Source of the DNA: Bacteroidaceae bacterium
GTDB taxonomy: Bacteria > Bacteroidota > Bacteroidia > Bacteroidales > Bacteroidaceae
Length of the DNA: 64,000 bases
NCBI GenBank assembly: GCA_902362595.1
Contig: CABIXF010000013.1
Coordinates: 1 to 64,000 of the forward strand
Direction: 5' to 3'
Position numbers and translations under genes: made by a program. Shown piece by piece: positions 26,432 to 34,565 of the stretch (positions are counted from its first letter, which is position 1; each line of letters starts with the position of its first letter). The notes beneath the pieces were generated by a model. It saw nothing but the letters and a program-made list of their open reading frames with translations, was not told the DNA's origin and ran no database searches.

Positions 26432-27772
26432 TTATCGTTCAAATTTCAGGGCTTGTCCGCGGTGAGCCTTGTCTACCTTTCCATTCTCATAAACTACCGC
26501 TCCGTTGACAAAGGTTTTCTCTACTTTCCCGTGGAACGTACGTCCTTCCATCGGGCTCCAGCCACACTTGCTTTCAATGCTGTCGGTAGTGACGGTCCAT
26601 TCCTTATGAGGATTCAGCAGCACCAGGTCGGCCTGGTATCCCGGTCGGATGAAACCTCTCCGGCTGATTTGGAAGAGCTGGGCAGGCGCGTGACACATTT
26701 TCTGTACCAGTTGTTCCATCGAAAGCAATCCTTCATGCACCAGTTCATAGATGCTCACCAGCGAGAACTGCAGGGTTGGCATGCCGGAAACCGCTTTCAG
26801 CGCACCACCTTGTTTCTCCGACAGCAGGTGAGGGGCGTGGTCAGTGGCAATCACGTCAATCAGGTTCGTGGTCAATGCCTTTCTCAGGGCATCGCGGTCG
26901 GCTTTCGTCTTGATGCTCGGGTTGCATTTGATGCGGGCTCCCAAGCGGGCATAGTCCTCGTCGCAGAACATCAGGTGTGACACACAGGCTTCCGCCGTGA
27001 TTTTCTTTTCGGTCAGCGGACGGTCTTCCAGCAGGCCCAGTTCGCGTGCCGTACTGATGTGCAGAATGTGCAGGCGGGCTCCGGTTTCCTTGGCCAAAGC
27101 TACGGCCAGTGAGGAAGAACGGTAGCAAGCCTCCTCATCCCTTACCAGCGGGTGGAAAGAAATGTCGAGGTCCTCTCCATATTCTTGTTTGTAGCGTTCG
27201 GTATTCTGACGGATGGTGTTCTGGTCCTCACAATGCGTGGCAATCAGCATACCCGCTTCCGAAAATATCTTTTTCAGTGCCTCCATGCGGTCTACCAGCA
27301 TGTTGCCGGTGCTGGCTCCCATGAAAAGCTTCACGCCGCATACCCGGGTCTTGTCCAGTTCCTTCAGCAAGTGGGTGTTGTTGTTCGTGGCGCCAAAGTA
27401 GAACGAATAGTTCACGATGCATTTGGTGGCGGCATCCTGGAATTTGTTGTCCAGTGCTTCCAAGGTAGTGGTCTGCGGGTTGCAGTTCGGCATATCCATG
27501 AAAGAGGTGACTCCACCTGCCGCAGCCGCAGCCGTTTCGGTGGCCATATCTGCCTTCTGTGTCAGTCCCGGATCGCGGAAATGTACATGGTCGTCTATCA
27601 CTCCTGGCAGCAGGAAGCATCCTTGTGCATCAATCTGTTCGTCACATTCGGTTGCAGGTTTCCCTTCTCCTTCGATAATCTCTTGGATTTTCTCTCCTTC
27701 AATAACCACGGAACCGGCAAACCGGCGTCCTTCGTTTACAATGATTGCATGATGTATCCACGTACGTTTCAT
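26432..27772 (-). CDS. pyrC: Dihydroorotase
   Basis: Dihydroorotase closes carbamoyl-aspartate to dihydroorotate in pyrimidine synthesis. The 446-residue protein has the metal motif DDHVHFRDPGL (about 57-67), the KLFMGASTGNM region and IATDHAPH near the C terminus, typical of the amidohydrolase-type (class I) enzymes. The short start at 27772 (MKRTWIHHA) leaves an 11-nt gap to the glycosyltransferase gene, while the longer start would overlap it. It is the second gene of a five-gene operon. Confidence 0.93.
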   Translation of the reverse strand: MKRTWIHHAIIVNEGRRFAGSVVIEGEKIQEIIEGEGKPATECDEQIDAQGCFLLPGVIDDHVHFRDPGLTQKADMATETAAAAAGGVTSFMDMPNCNPQTTTLEALDNKFQDAATKCIVNYSFYFGATNNNTHLLKELDKTRVCGVKLFMGASTGNMLVDRMEALKKIFSEAGMLIATHCEDQNTIRQNTERYKQEYGEDLDISFHPLVRDEEACYRSSSLAVALAKETGARLHILHISTARELGLLEDRPLTEKKITAEACVSHLMFCDEDYARLGARIKCNPSIKTKADRDALRKALTTNLIDVIATDHAPHLLSEKQGGALKAVSGMPTLQFSLVSIYELVHEGLLSMEQLVQKMCHAPAQLFQISRRGFIRPGYQADLVLLNPHKEWTVTTDSIESKCGWSPMEGRTFHGKVEKTFVNGAVVYENGKVDKAHRGQALKFER

Positions 27773-27783
27773 AAACTCTATTT

Positions 27784-28530
27784 TCAATTACAATTTTTGG
27801 GGTATTTCTTGAACCAGCTGTCCCATTTCAGCTGGATGACGCCGAACACGGCCTCTCCGAAAATGCTGCTGTTCATCTTGGAAGTGCCCAGTTCACGGTT
27901 GATAAAGATGACAGGTACTTCGGTGATATGGAAGCCGCATTTGAAGGCTGTGAATTTCATTTCAATCTGGAAGGCATAACCTTTGAAACGGATGCGGTCC
28001 AGATGAATGGTTTCAAGCACTTTGCGGCGGTAGCAGACGAAGCCGGCAGTGGTGTCGTGAATGGGCAGGCCGGTGATGAACCGCACGTATTTGGAGGCGA
28101 AGTACGACATCAGGACTCTTCCCATTGGCCAGTTGACCACATTGACTCCGCTCACGTAGCGTGAGCCGATGGACACATCCGCGCCGTCGTCGTGGCAGGC
28201 TTTGTAGAGCCGGGGCAGGTCGTTGGGATTGTGACTAAAGTCGGCGTCCATTTCGAATATGTAGTCATACCCATGTTCGATAGACCATTTGAAGCCGGTG
28301 ATGTAGGCTGTTCCCAGTCCGAGTTTGCCTTTCCGTTCAATCATGAACAGGCGTTCGGGAAATTCTTTTTGCAGTCGGCGAACGATGTCGGCCGTACCGT
28401 CGGGAGAATTGTCTTCGATGACCAGAATGTGGAAACATTTTTCCAGTCCGAATACTGCCCGGATGATATTTTCGATATTTTCCTTCTCGTTATAAGTAGG
28501 AATTATCACAATACTGTCACTTGTCTGCAT
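27784..28530 (-). CDS. Polyprenol-phosphate mannosyltransferase-like GT2
   Basis: The 248-residue GT-A glycosyltransferase has VIIPTYNEKENIENI at the N terminus, the DxD motif in FEMDADFSHNP and IGSRYVSG, matching the dolichyl/polyprenol-phosphate mannose synthase family. It has no C-terminal membrane domain, so it is the soluble catalytic type. It probably transfers a hexose from a nucleotide sugar to undecaprenyl phosphate. It heads the minus-strand operon. A TATCTTTG -7 box lies at 28558-28551, 21 nt from the ATG. Confidence 0.9.
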   Translation of the reverse strand: MQTSDSIVIIPTYNEKENIENIIRAVFGLEKCFHILVIEDNSPDGTADIVRRLQKEFPERLFMIERKGKLGLGTAYITGFKWSIEHGYDYIFEMDADFSHNPNDLPRLYKACHDDGADVSIGSRYVSGVNVVNWPMGRVLMSYFASKYVRFITGLPIHDTTAGFVCYRRKVLETIHLDRIRFKGYAFQIEMKFTAFKCGFHITEVPVIFINRELGTSKMNSSIFGEAVFGVIQLKWDSWFKKYPKNCN

Positions 28531-28942
28531 GGTGTTTTTATTATGTCGTGCAAAGATAATAAGAACTCGTGAAATTTGTGATATAATTAGGGAAATATCG
28601 GGCTGTGTTCAGGCCTAAATTATCCTTCGCAAAAACGCTTAGGCGTTTGCTTTTAAACGTCGAAGCGTTTCATCTGAAACGTCTAAGCGTTTTACTTCAA
28701 ACGTCGAAGCGTTTTGTCTCAAACGCCGAAGTGTTTTGTTTGAAACGCTTCGACGTTTTCAAAAGGGCATTTTGTGTCCTGAAAAAAGGTCGTCAGAAGG
28801 AATGAAATCTTGTCTTTCTGCATGCTTGTTGTTGGTTGTGTCATTCTTAATTTTTGTAAAAAAAGAAGGCGGTAGAAATACTTTCGCGAAAAAAGTCTTA
28901 GACTTGCGCCCATATTGTAATATACACAAAATATAGAAGATT
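28531..28942. other. Divergent intergenic region with palindrome array
   Basis: No gene is supported. The stretch holds the promoter of the minus-strand operon (28558-28551), six palindromic repeats at 22-bp spacing and an AT-rich leader before the pantothenate kinase gene. A short plus-strand reading frame across the repeats is a by-product of the 22-bp unit and not a credible protein. Confidence 0.7.
28633..28758. repeat. 22-bp-period palindromic array 2 (AAACG arms)
   Basis: Six 16-bp imperfect palindromes begin at 28633, 28655, 28677, 28699, 28721 and 28743, exactly 22 bp apart, with 6-nt linkers of unrelated sequence. Typical units are AAACGTCGAAGCGTTT (twice), AAACGTCTAAGCGTTT, AAACGCCGAAGTGTTT, AAACGCTTAGGCGTTT and AAACGCTTCGACGTTT. 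The last has the core in the opposite sense. The array sits between divergent promoters, close to the glycosyltransferase -7 box. Confidence 0.92.
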
Positions 28943-29782
28943 ATGATTATAGGAATAGATGTAGGGGGAAGTACAACCAAGATTGTGGGAATCAAAGACG
29001 GATGTGCTTATCATCCGATGTTTGTGACGGCTACCGACCCGGTCACTTCCTTGTTTGGAGCTTTCGGAAAATATATATACGACCATTCTATCCAGTTGTC
29101 GGAGGTGGAACAGGTGATGCTCACCGGAGTGGGAAGTTCTTACATCCAGCAACCTTTGTACGGTTTGCCCACCGCTCGGACGGACGAGTTTATTGCCAAC
29201 GGGTTGAGTGCACAGTATGCCACCGGACTGGACAAACTGATGGTGGTGAGCATGGGGACAGGTACTTCGTTTGTCCGGGTGGAGAATGATACCATCTGTC
29301 ATGTGGGCGGCATTGGTATCGGGGGAGGAACACTGATGGGACTTTCACGTTTGCTGCTGCATACGCAGGACATTCTGTGGGTATCGGAACTGGCTGGGAA
29401 AGGAGACTTGCGGAATGTGGATTTGCAGATACAGGATATTTGCCGGACCTCTCTTCCCGGGTTGCCGCTGGATGCGACGGCTTCTTTGCTGGGAAAACTG
29501 GATAACAATGCTTCTCCTGAAGACCTGGCACTGGGGCTGATGCACATGGTGTTGCAGTCTATCGGGCAGGCGGCTGTCTTGTCGGCTTTGGGTATGGGTA
29601 TCCGCAATTTTGTGCTGATAGGTAACTTGACGCAGCTTCCGCAATGCCGTCCGGTATTTGATACCATCGGACGTATGTATGATGTGCGTTTTATTATTCC
29701 GGAAAATGCGGAGTATCAGACAGCAATCGGAGCGGCTTTGGCGTATATAAAAGAAACACACACCCGTCCGGTAAGGGGATAA
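28943..29782 (+). CDS. coaW: Type II pantothenate kinase
   Basis: The enzyme phosphorylates pantothenate, the first step of CoA synthesis. The 279-residue protein has the actin-fold phosphate motif IGIDVGGSTTKIVG at the N terminus and later GTGTSFVRVE and GIGGGTLMGLSRLL, which fit the eukaryotic-type (type II) pantothenate kinases found in staphylococci and in many Bacteroidetes. It is a single gene, divergent from the glycosyltransferase operon. A stem-loop overlaps its stop codon. Confidence 0.9.
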   Translation: MIIGIDVGGSTTKIVGIKDGCAYHPMFVTATDPVTSLFGAFGKYIYDHSIQLSEVEQVMLTGVGSSYIQQPLYGLPTARTDEFIANGLSAQYATGLDKLMVVSMGTGTSFVRVENDTICHVGGIGIGGGTLMGLSRLLLHTQDILWVSELAGKGDLRNVDLQIQDICRTSLPGLPLDATASLLGKLDNNASPEDLALGLMHMVLQSIGQAAVLSALGMGIRNFVLIGNLTQLPQCRPVFDTIGRMYDVRFIIPENAEYQTAIGAALAYIKETHTRPVRG

Positions 29783-29800
29783 CCTTTCCGGACAGGTGTG
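29759..29800. terminator. Stem-loop overlapping coaW stop codon
   Basis: CACACC, GTCCGG and AAGG pair with CCTT, CCGGAC and GGTGTG around a GGATAA loop that contains the stop region. There is no T run, so it is only a weak candidate terminator between the convergent coaW and TPR genes. Confidence 0.45.
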
Positions 29801-29818
29801 CGGGAATCCTGCTTTCGC

Positions 29819-31978
29819 TCATCGCAGGATATCTGTGATCAGGTAAATCTGGCAGTCGGAAATGCCTTGCGTGGAAAGGGCTTCCTTGTCGGCCAGGAAC
29901 AAGGATATGAACTCTTCGGTCGAGGCACAATCTGCCGCTGCCTTTCGGTAGTGTTCCAAGGCTTGTGGCACTTGTCCCATGGCCAGGTAGACGTGTCCGG
30001 AATTCAGCCAGTCGTTTGCCTGAGGTTTTTCCAGTGCCAGCAGTTTCTCGTACATTCGAATTGCTTCTTCGTGTTTCCCAGACATGAAGTAACACCAGCC
30101 GATGGCGCGCCGTGCCTTTTCGGGGTGTGATTCCAGAAATTCAACTTTAAAAAACAGTTTGATGGCTTCGGCATATTCTTTCTGTGCGGCCAGGCATTGT
30201 CCAACTTGCATCAGGGTGTTGAGGTTGTCTGGGTCGAACGCAAGAACCCGCTGGAAAACCTGAGTAGCCTTTGAAAAGTCACCAGACAGTTTGTAGCAAT
30301 GAGCCAGGTGCTTGAGGGTCCACAAGTGGTCGGGCTTGATGAGGTCGGCTTGCTGGTAGGCGTTTACGGCTTTTTCGTAAAGCTTGTTCTTCTGGTAAGC
30401 GAAGCCCAGTTTCTGCCAGGTTTCTGCCTGGTCGGGTTCTTTCTGTACCAGCGTTTCATACAGGGCGGCAGCTTCCTGCATGTAGCCTTTGGAAAAGAGG
30501 TATCCCGCTATCTGTTCGTGGTATTTCCCTTTTAGAATAAGCGGACGGAGCAACGGATTGTTCCAGAAATCCAGCTTGTCTTTGAAGATATCGTGCTGTT
30601 CGGTCCTGAATCTCCATAATTTATAGAAACGGTACAAGTTGTGTACATATTGCCGTTGGATGGCATTGACCTGTCGTTCTGCCGGATTTCCGGAGCCGTC
30701 AATTTCTTTAGGAATAATTTCTTCGCCGCTCATTTTAGACAGCATGAAGGTCTGCTGGTCATGAGGAAGTGATTTCATGGCCAGGCAGAATGAATATTTG
30801 TCGGAGTCGCAGAACACTTGAGAATTGACTACCATGCCCAGCAGGGATTGCTTTTCGAATGTTTTGTCCTTGTATATTTGATACAGGTCGGGCACTTTCA
30901 TGCTGAACAGATAGAACCAGTGGGCTGCTTCCTGAAAAAACGGGTAAGTCTTTAGTTGGGAAAAGGCGGTCATGTATGTATCGGCGCCTTCCATTTGCAA
31001 TTCGCCCAGTTCGCGGATGTGGTCGCCTATTTTTTCCAGGTCTTTCTGCCATTCCGGGTTCAGGTCTTCGATATCTTCTATTTCGATGGCTTTCAGTTCT
31101 GGTTTCCGCAGATTGGGGTTACGCATCATTTGGGGAATGATTTCTTCACGCATTTTTTTGTCAATTTTTTCTGTTTCGCGCGAAAGGAGTAAGATAATCT
31201 GGATGTCGTGCAATTGTTTCAGGAGTACCGGATTGTCTGCCATCAGTTTCAAGGCAGAAACGAGGTTTGGATAGAGTGAAATCCGCTCGGGCTGAAAATA
31301 GGTCACCAAAGCGATGCCCGTCAATGCACGTTGGCTGACAGCCAGTTCGCCAGACATCTGGCAGGCTGAAAGCAGCAAGGTAAATTTCCGTACATCGAAA
31401 ATCTGCAAGAGGTTCAGCGTGAGGGCGCTGATCATCACTGCCTTGTCGTTCGTGGCCATGGAAGGAGACGTCAGCAACAGACGTGCCTCTTGGTATTCTT
31501 CTTCACTCCATTGGGTAGATACCCATATTTTATTGAACAGTTCGTCGACTGCATTTTTATGAAGGGTGTAGTTCTGCAATGTCTGCGCTTCTTTTTCCGT
31601 TTCGTTTTCCGGCGCGGGTGAAGGATGTCCGGCCGCTTCCAGCATGAAGTCGATTTCTTTGAATGAATGTGGCGGCACCTGTGCAAACTTCCGGAATTTG
31701 TCGGCATAGTATCCGTAAGCCTTTTCCTGCTCTTTCAGAAAGAACGTTTTGTCGGTCAGTTCATAGGCTTTGCACATCAGTTGCTGGTAGATGTTTTCGC
31801 GCTGAGGGTCCTGTGTCCCCATGGCTGTATATTGCAGCATATAATTATAAGTGGTTTGCTGTGTCTCTATCTGCGACTGCAGCTCCCAGTCATTGAGTGT
31901 ATTGGCTGCTTCTTTTATATGGGCAAAAGCTTCTTTCAGTCTTTTCTCGTGTAAAAGTTGGATAATCTCTTTCTGCAT
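29819..31978 (-). CDS. Large TPR protein, 719 aa
   Basis: The cytoplasmic-looking protein has no signal peptide. Residues 1-400 are helical and of no recognised family. The C-terminal 250 residues hold about five to six tetratricopeptide repeats, such as AETWQKLGFAYQKNKLYEKA and the copies that follow. TPR arrays act as protein-binding scaffolds; the partner is unknown. The start at 31978 (MQKEIIQLL) was chosen because it lies 68 nt from a TACTTTTG -7 box at 32053-32046, and the upstream extension crosses that box. Confidence 0.8.
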   Translation of the reverse strand: MQKEIIQLLHEKRLKEAFAHIKEAANTLNDWELQSQIETQQTTYNYMLQYTAMGTQDPQRENIYQQLMCKAYELTDKTFFLKEQEKAYGYYADKFRKFAQVPPHSFKEIDFMLEAAGHPSPAPENETEKEAQTLQNYTLHKNAVDELFNKIWVSTQWSEEEYQEARLLLTSPSMATNDKAVMISALTLNLLQIFDVRKFTLLLSACQMSGELAVSQRALTGIALVTYFQPERISLYPNLVSALKLMADNPVLLKQLHDIQIILLLSRETEKIDKKMREEIIPQMMRNPNLRKPELKAIEIEDIEDLNPEWQKDLEKIGDHIRELGELQMEGADTYMTAFSQLKTYPFFQEAAHWFYLFSMKVPDLYQIYKDKTFEKQSLLGMVVNSQVFCDSDKYSFCLAMKSLPHDQQTFMLSKMSGEEIIPKEIDGSGNPAERQVNAIQRQYVHNLYRFYKLWRFRTEQHDIFKDKLDFWNNPLLRPLILKGKYHEQIAGYLFSKGYMQEAAALYETLVQKEPDQAETWQKLGFAYQKNKLYEKAVNAYQQADLIKPDHLWTLKHLAHCYKLSGDFSKATQVFQRVLAFDPDNLNTLMQVGQCLAAQKEYAEAIKLFFKVEFLESHPEKARRAIGWCYFMSGKHEEAIRMYEKLLALEKPQANDWLNSGHVYLAMGQVPQALEHYRKAAADCASTEEFISLFLADKEALSTQGISDCQIYLITDILR

Positions 31979-32377
31979 GATGATTTCACAATGATTAAGT
32001 CTATAACATGGAAGTATCTTCTTGAAGATATCTTTCCGTACGAGACAAAAGTAGTAATTATTTCTTAGTTTTTTGTTTTGCGATGAATCTAAATGCCCTT
32101 TTTTTGAAGAAAATGTTGCTCTCTTTCCCATTCATAATGAAATGGTTATGAAATGTTTGTAGGAAATGGATATGAAAAAGCAAATTTTTTTGTCAAAGAG
32201 ATAGGGGTTTTTTGCGGTAGCTGCGTTATGTAGATGAAGTCACCTAGCTAAGTGTAACAACAAAAAAACTAAACGCAGGACTTTCGAGATACCGGAATGA
32301 CACAGAAATAAACCGAAACGGCAGACCGGACCTGAAAGAACGGCATTTTAATTATGAATCATTAAAAACTAGACAGT
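31979..32377. other. Divergent promoter region, TPR and OMP genes
   Basis: There is no gene in this 399-nt stretch. The minus-strand box TACTTTTG (32053-32046) probably serves the TPR gene. On the plus strand no clear TAnnTTTG box was found before the OMP gene at 32378, leaving a long leader with short A/T-rich repeats. An alternative sigma factor could be used there, given the sigma gene downstream. Confidence 0.5.
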
Positions 32378-33004
32378 ATGAAATTTAAATTTATTGCATT
32401 ATCTTTGTGTATGTTGGCAAGCGCGAACCTGGTAAAAGGACAAGAAAGTAAAGGCTTTATGCCTTCGGAAAACAAACACGACATTCGATTGTCGGTGAGC
32501 GACGGTCTGACTCAGGGATCGGTAGATGTACTGGGTATGGGATTGCTGGATGCGGTGGTTGGAACCAAACGTACGGATGCGAACTACAGTCTTGTATACG
32601 GCCTGGGCTATCGTTATTCTTTGGGCCGCTTTAGAGTGGGAGCTGATTTGGGATTCTCAAAATCGGACAACAAGCTGACGCTGGCGGGTGAGCAGACGCC
32701 TTCATTGAAGGAAAGCAATATGAACTTTCTGGTGTTGCCCGCTGCTGAGTTTGTGTACTATAAGCGAGGACTTGTAGAATTATACGGATCGGCTGCTGCG
32801 GGTGTCAACCTGAGTCGTCATAAAGAGGCCGCTCTGACAGAGGCGGGAAAAGCAGCTGCAAAAAAAGCCGATTTGAGCACTTCTTTTGCATACCAGGTAA
32901 ATCCGATTGCCTTGAGAGTTGGAAATGACCGTATCGGAGGTTTTGTGGAAGCCGGCTTGGGCCACAAGGGATTCGTGACGGCTGGTGTAAGTTTGAAATT
33001 CTAA
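32378..33004 (+). CDS. Small outer-membrane beta-barrel-like protein
   Basis: The 208-residue protein has a signal peptide (about 1-21, ending near VKGQ) and alternating strands such as VYGLGYRYSLGRFRVGADLGF, ending in aromatic-terminated GVSLKF, a typical barrel C terminus. The size fits an eight-stranded barrel. It lies 18 nt before the ECF sigma gene on the same strand and seems to be the first gene of that cassette. Its role may be a sensor or a sigma target; no evidence decides this. Confidence 0.75.
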   Translation: MKFKFIALSLCMLASANLVKGQESKGFMPSENKHDIRLSVSDGLTQGSVDVLGMGLLDAVVGTKRTDANYSLVYGLGYRYSLGRFRVGADLGFSKSDNKLTLAGEQTPSLKESNMNFLVLPAAEFVYYKRGLVELYGSAAAGVNLSRHKEAALTEAGKAAAKKADLSTSFAYQVNPIALRVGNDRIGGFVEAGLGHKGFVTAGVSLKF

Positions 33005-33022
33005 TTGCTTGATTGACTTGGC

Positions 33023-33589
33023 ATGGTAATGAAAGCCCATAGAAAGGACATATTCAAATCCAGGTTTCAGGAACATTATTCAAGGCTGTGTCATATAGCC
33101 TATGGATATGTTTCTGACAGGGATGACGCGGAAGATATTGTGCAGGAACTGTTTATCAGTGTGTGGAACAAGCAGCTGGATGCCATGCCGGAAAAGGAAT
33201 TTGCGGCTTACCTGACTACCTCCGTGAAGAACAGTTGCATCTCCTTTCTGCGGAAGCGTAGAGAAGATACCGTATCGATTGAGGAGCATTCGGCTTCAAC
33301 CAGTTGCATGCCGGATGAAGTGACAGATGAAGGAGAGAAATCACCGGAAGAAATTCTGCAGTCGGCGCTGGCTACCTTGCCTCCTAAGTGCAAGGAAATC
33401 TTCCTGCTGTCCAAACTTCAGGGCTTGAAATACCGTGAAATAGCCGGAAAATTAAGTTTGTCTGAGAAAACAGTGGAAAATCAGATGACAAAAGCTATTA
33501 AGTTGTTGCGTGTATATGTGGCTGAACATAGTTTTTTGCTGATTACGGTTGTCGCTGTCATTGTATCCATTATTATAAATTGTGAGTAA
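33023..33589 (+). CDS. ECF RNA polymerase sigma factor with hydrophobic tail
   Basis: The 188-residue sigma-70 factor of the Bacteroidetes ECF expansion group has region 2 (YSRLCHIAYGYVSDRDDAED then IVQELFISVW) and region 4 (LPPKCKEIFLLSKLQGLKYR). It ends with an unusual uninterrupted hydrophobic stretch (about residues 167-185, LLITVVAVIVSIII) that could place it at the membrane. It overlaps the FecR gene and is the cytoplasmic half of a FecI/FecR-type surface signalling system with the STN-containing receptor at 34555. A start at 33029 is also possible. Confidence 0.9.
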   Translation: MVMKAHRKDIFKSRFQEHYSRLCHIAYGYVSDRDDAEDIVQELFISVWNKQLDAMPEKEFAAYLTTSVKNSCISFLRKRREDTVSIEEHSASTSCMPDEVTDEGEKSPEEILQSALATLPPKCKEIFLLSKLQGLKYREIAGKLSLSEKTVENQMTKAIKLLRVYVAEHSFLLITVVAVIVSIIINCE

Positions 33590-33593
33590 GACC

Positions 33594-34565
33594 ATGAACA
33601 ACAAAGAAGATATAAATGAACTGCTGGCCCGTTATTTTGCCAATGAACCACTGACTGTGGCGCAGCGTCGCGAACTGGACGAATGGATGACGGCTCACAA
33701 GCAAGAATTTGAGCAGATGCGAAAAGTGATGAATGCATCGCTGAAAACGACGGATGAGGTGGTCTTTGATGCAGAGAAGGCCTGGCAGAAAATCGAACCT
33801 CATCTGGAGGAGCGTGCAAAAATAATTCCTTTCAGGCAGAAAGCACGATGGGTCTTTTCTGTGGCGGCTTCCTTGCTGCTGTTGTTGGGAATCGGTGCTT
33901 TTTATTTCTTCCGTTCCACTTCGGATGAGCAGATGATGCGTTATGCGAATACTGGAACGACGGAAAAGCATGTGCTGCTGCCCGACAGCTCGGAAGTGAT
34001 ACTGTATCCGGAAGCGACATTGGCATACTGTTTTTCCGGCCGGCAGGAAGGACGACGGGCGGAATTGAAAGGAAAGGCCTTCTTTCAGGTGAAGAAAATG
34101 CACGGCATACCGTTTAAGGTGGAGACTGACTTGCTGAAAGTAGAGGTGCTGGGTACTTCTTTCCTGGTCGACGTGGCACACAGAGACAAGGCAGGCGTAT
34201 TTGTAAAGACTGGGAAGGTACGCGTCAAAGAAGCTTCGGCTGGTGAAGTGGTGATTGAAGCCAATGAAAAAGCGGAATTGAAAAACGGTACGTGGCAGAC
34301 TGGAGTAATCCGGAATCCGCAGAGCCTGTTTGGCGAAAAGGAACGGGTATTGGTGTTTGAACAGACTCCGATTGTGGAAGTAGTCAGGGTGGTGGCCGAG
34401 AAAACCGGCATACAAATAGATTTGGGCAAAGGCTTGGAAAAGAACTTGATTACGACTCAAATCCACATCGATGAACCGGACATAGCCGGAGAACTGGCTT
34501 TCCTTTGTGGATGTAAGTGTGAAACATTGGTGAAAGGAAAACATTACAGACTTTATGAAAAGTAA
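33594..34565 (+). CDS. FecR family anti-sigma factor
   Basis: The 323-residue transmembrane regulator has a cytoplasmic N-terminal part (about 1-80) that binds the sigma factor, one membrane segment (WVFSVAASLLLLLGIGAFYF, about 85-105) and a periplasmic FecR domain plus a C-terminal region ending near HYRLYEK. The ATG at 33594 is preferred, although an in-frame GTG at 33582 would overlap the sigma gene further. Its end overlaps the receptor gene by 11 nt. Order and overlaps match a FecI-FecR-receptor cassette. Confidence 0.9.
   Translation: MNNKEDINELLARYFANEPLTVAQRRELDEWMTAHKQEFEQMRKVMNASLKTTDEVVFDAEKAWQKIEPHLEERAKIIPFRQKARWVFSVAASLLLLLGIGAFYFFRSTSDEQMMRYANTGTTEKHVLLPDSSEVILYPEATLAYCFSGRQEGRRAELKGKAFFQVKKMHGIPFKVETDLLKVEVLGTSFLVDVAHRDKAGVFVKTGKVRVKEASAGEVVIEANEKAELKNGTWQTGVIRNPQSLFGEKERVLVFEQTPIVEVVRVVAEKTGIQIDLGKGLEKNLITTQIHIDEPDIAGELAFLCGCKCETLVKGKHYRLYEK

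Noticed and set aside
28633..28758. CRISPR array
   Set aside because: Units are palindromes of 16 bp with 6-nt linkers. CRISPR spacers are about 30 nt and no cas gene is near.
28605..28805. 66-codon plus-strand ORF over the repeats
   Set aside because: The frame is a consequence of the repeat sequence, has no credible start context and translates to degenerate repeated peptides.
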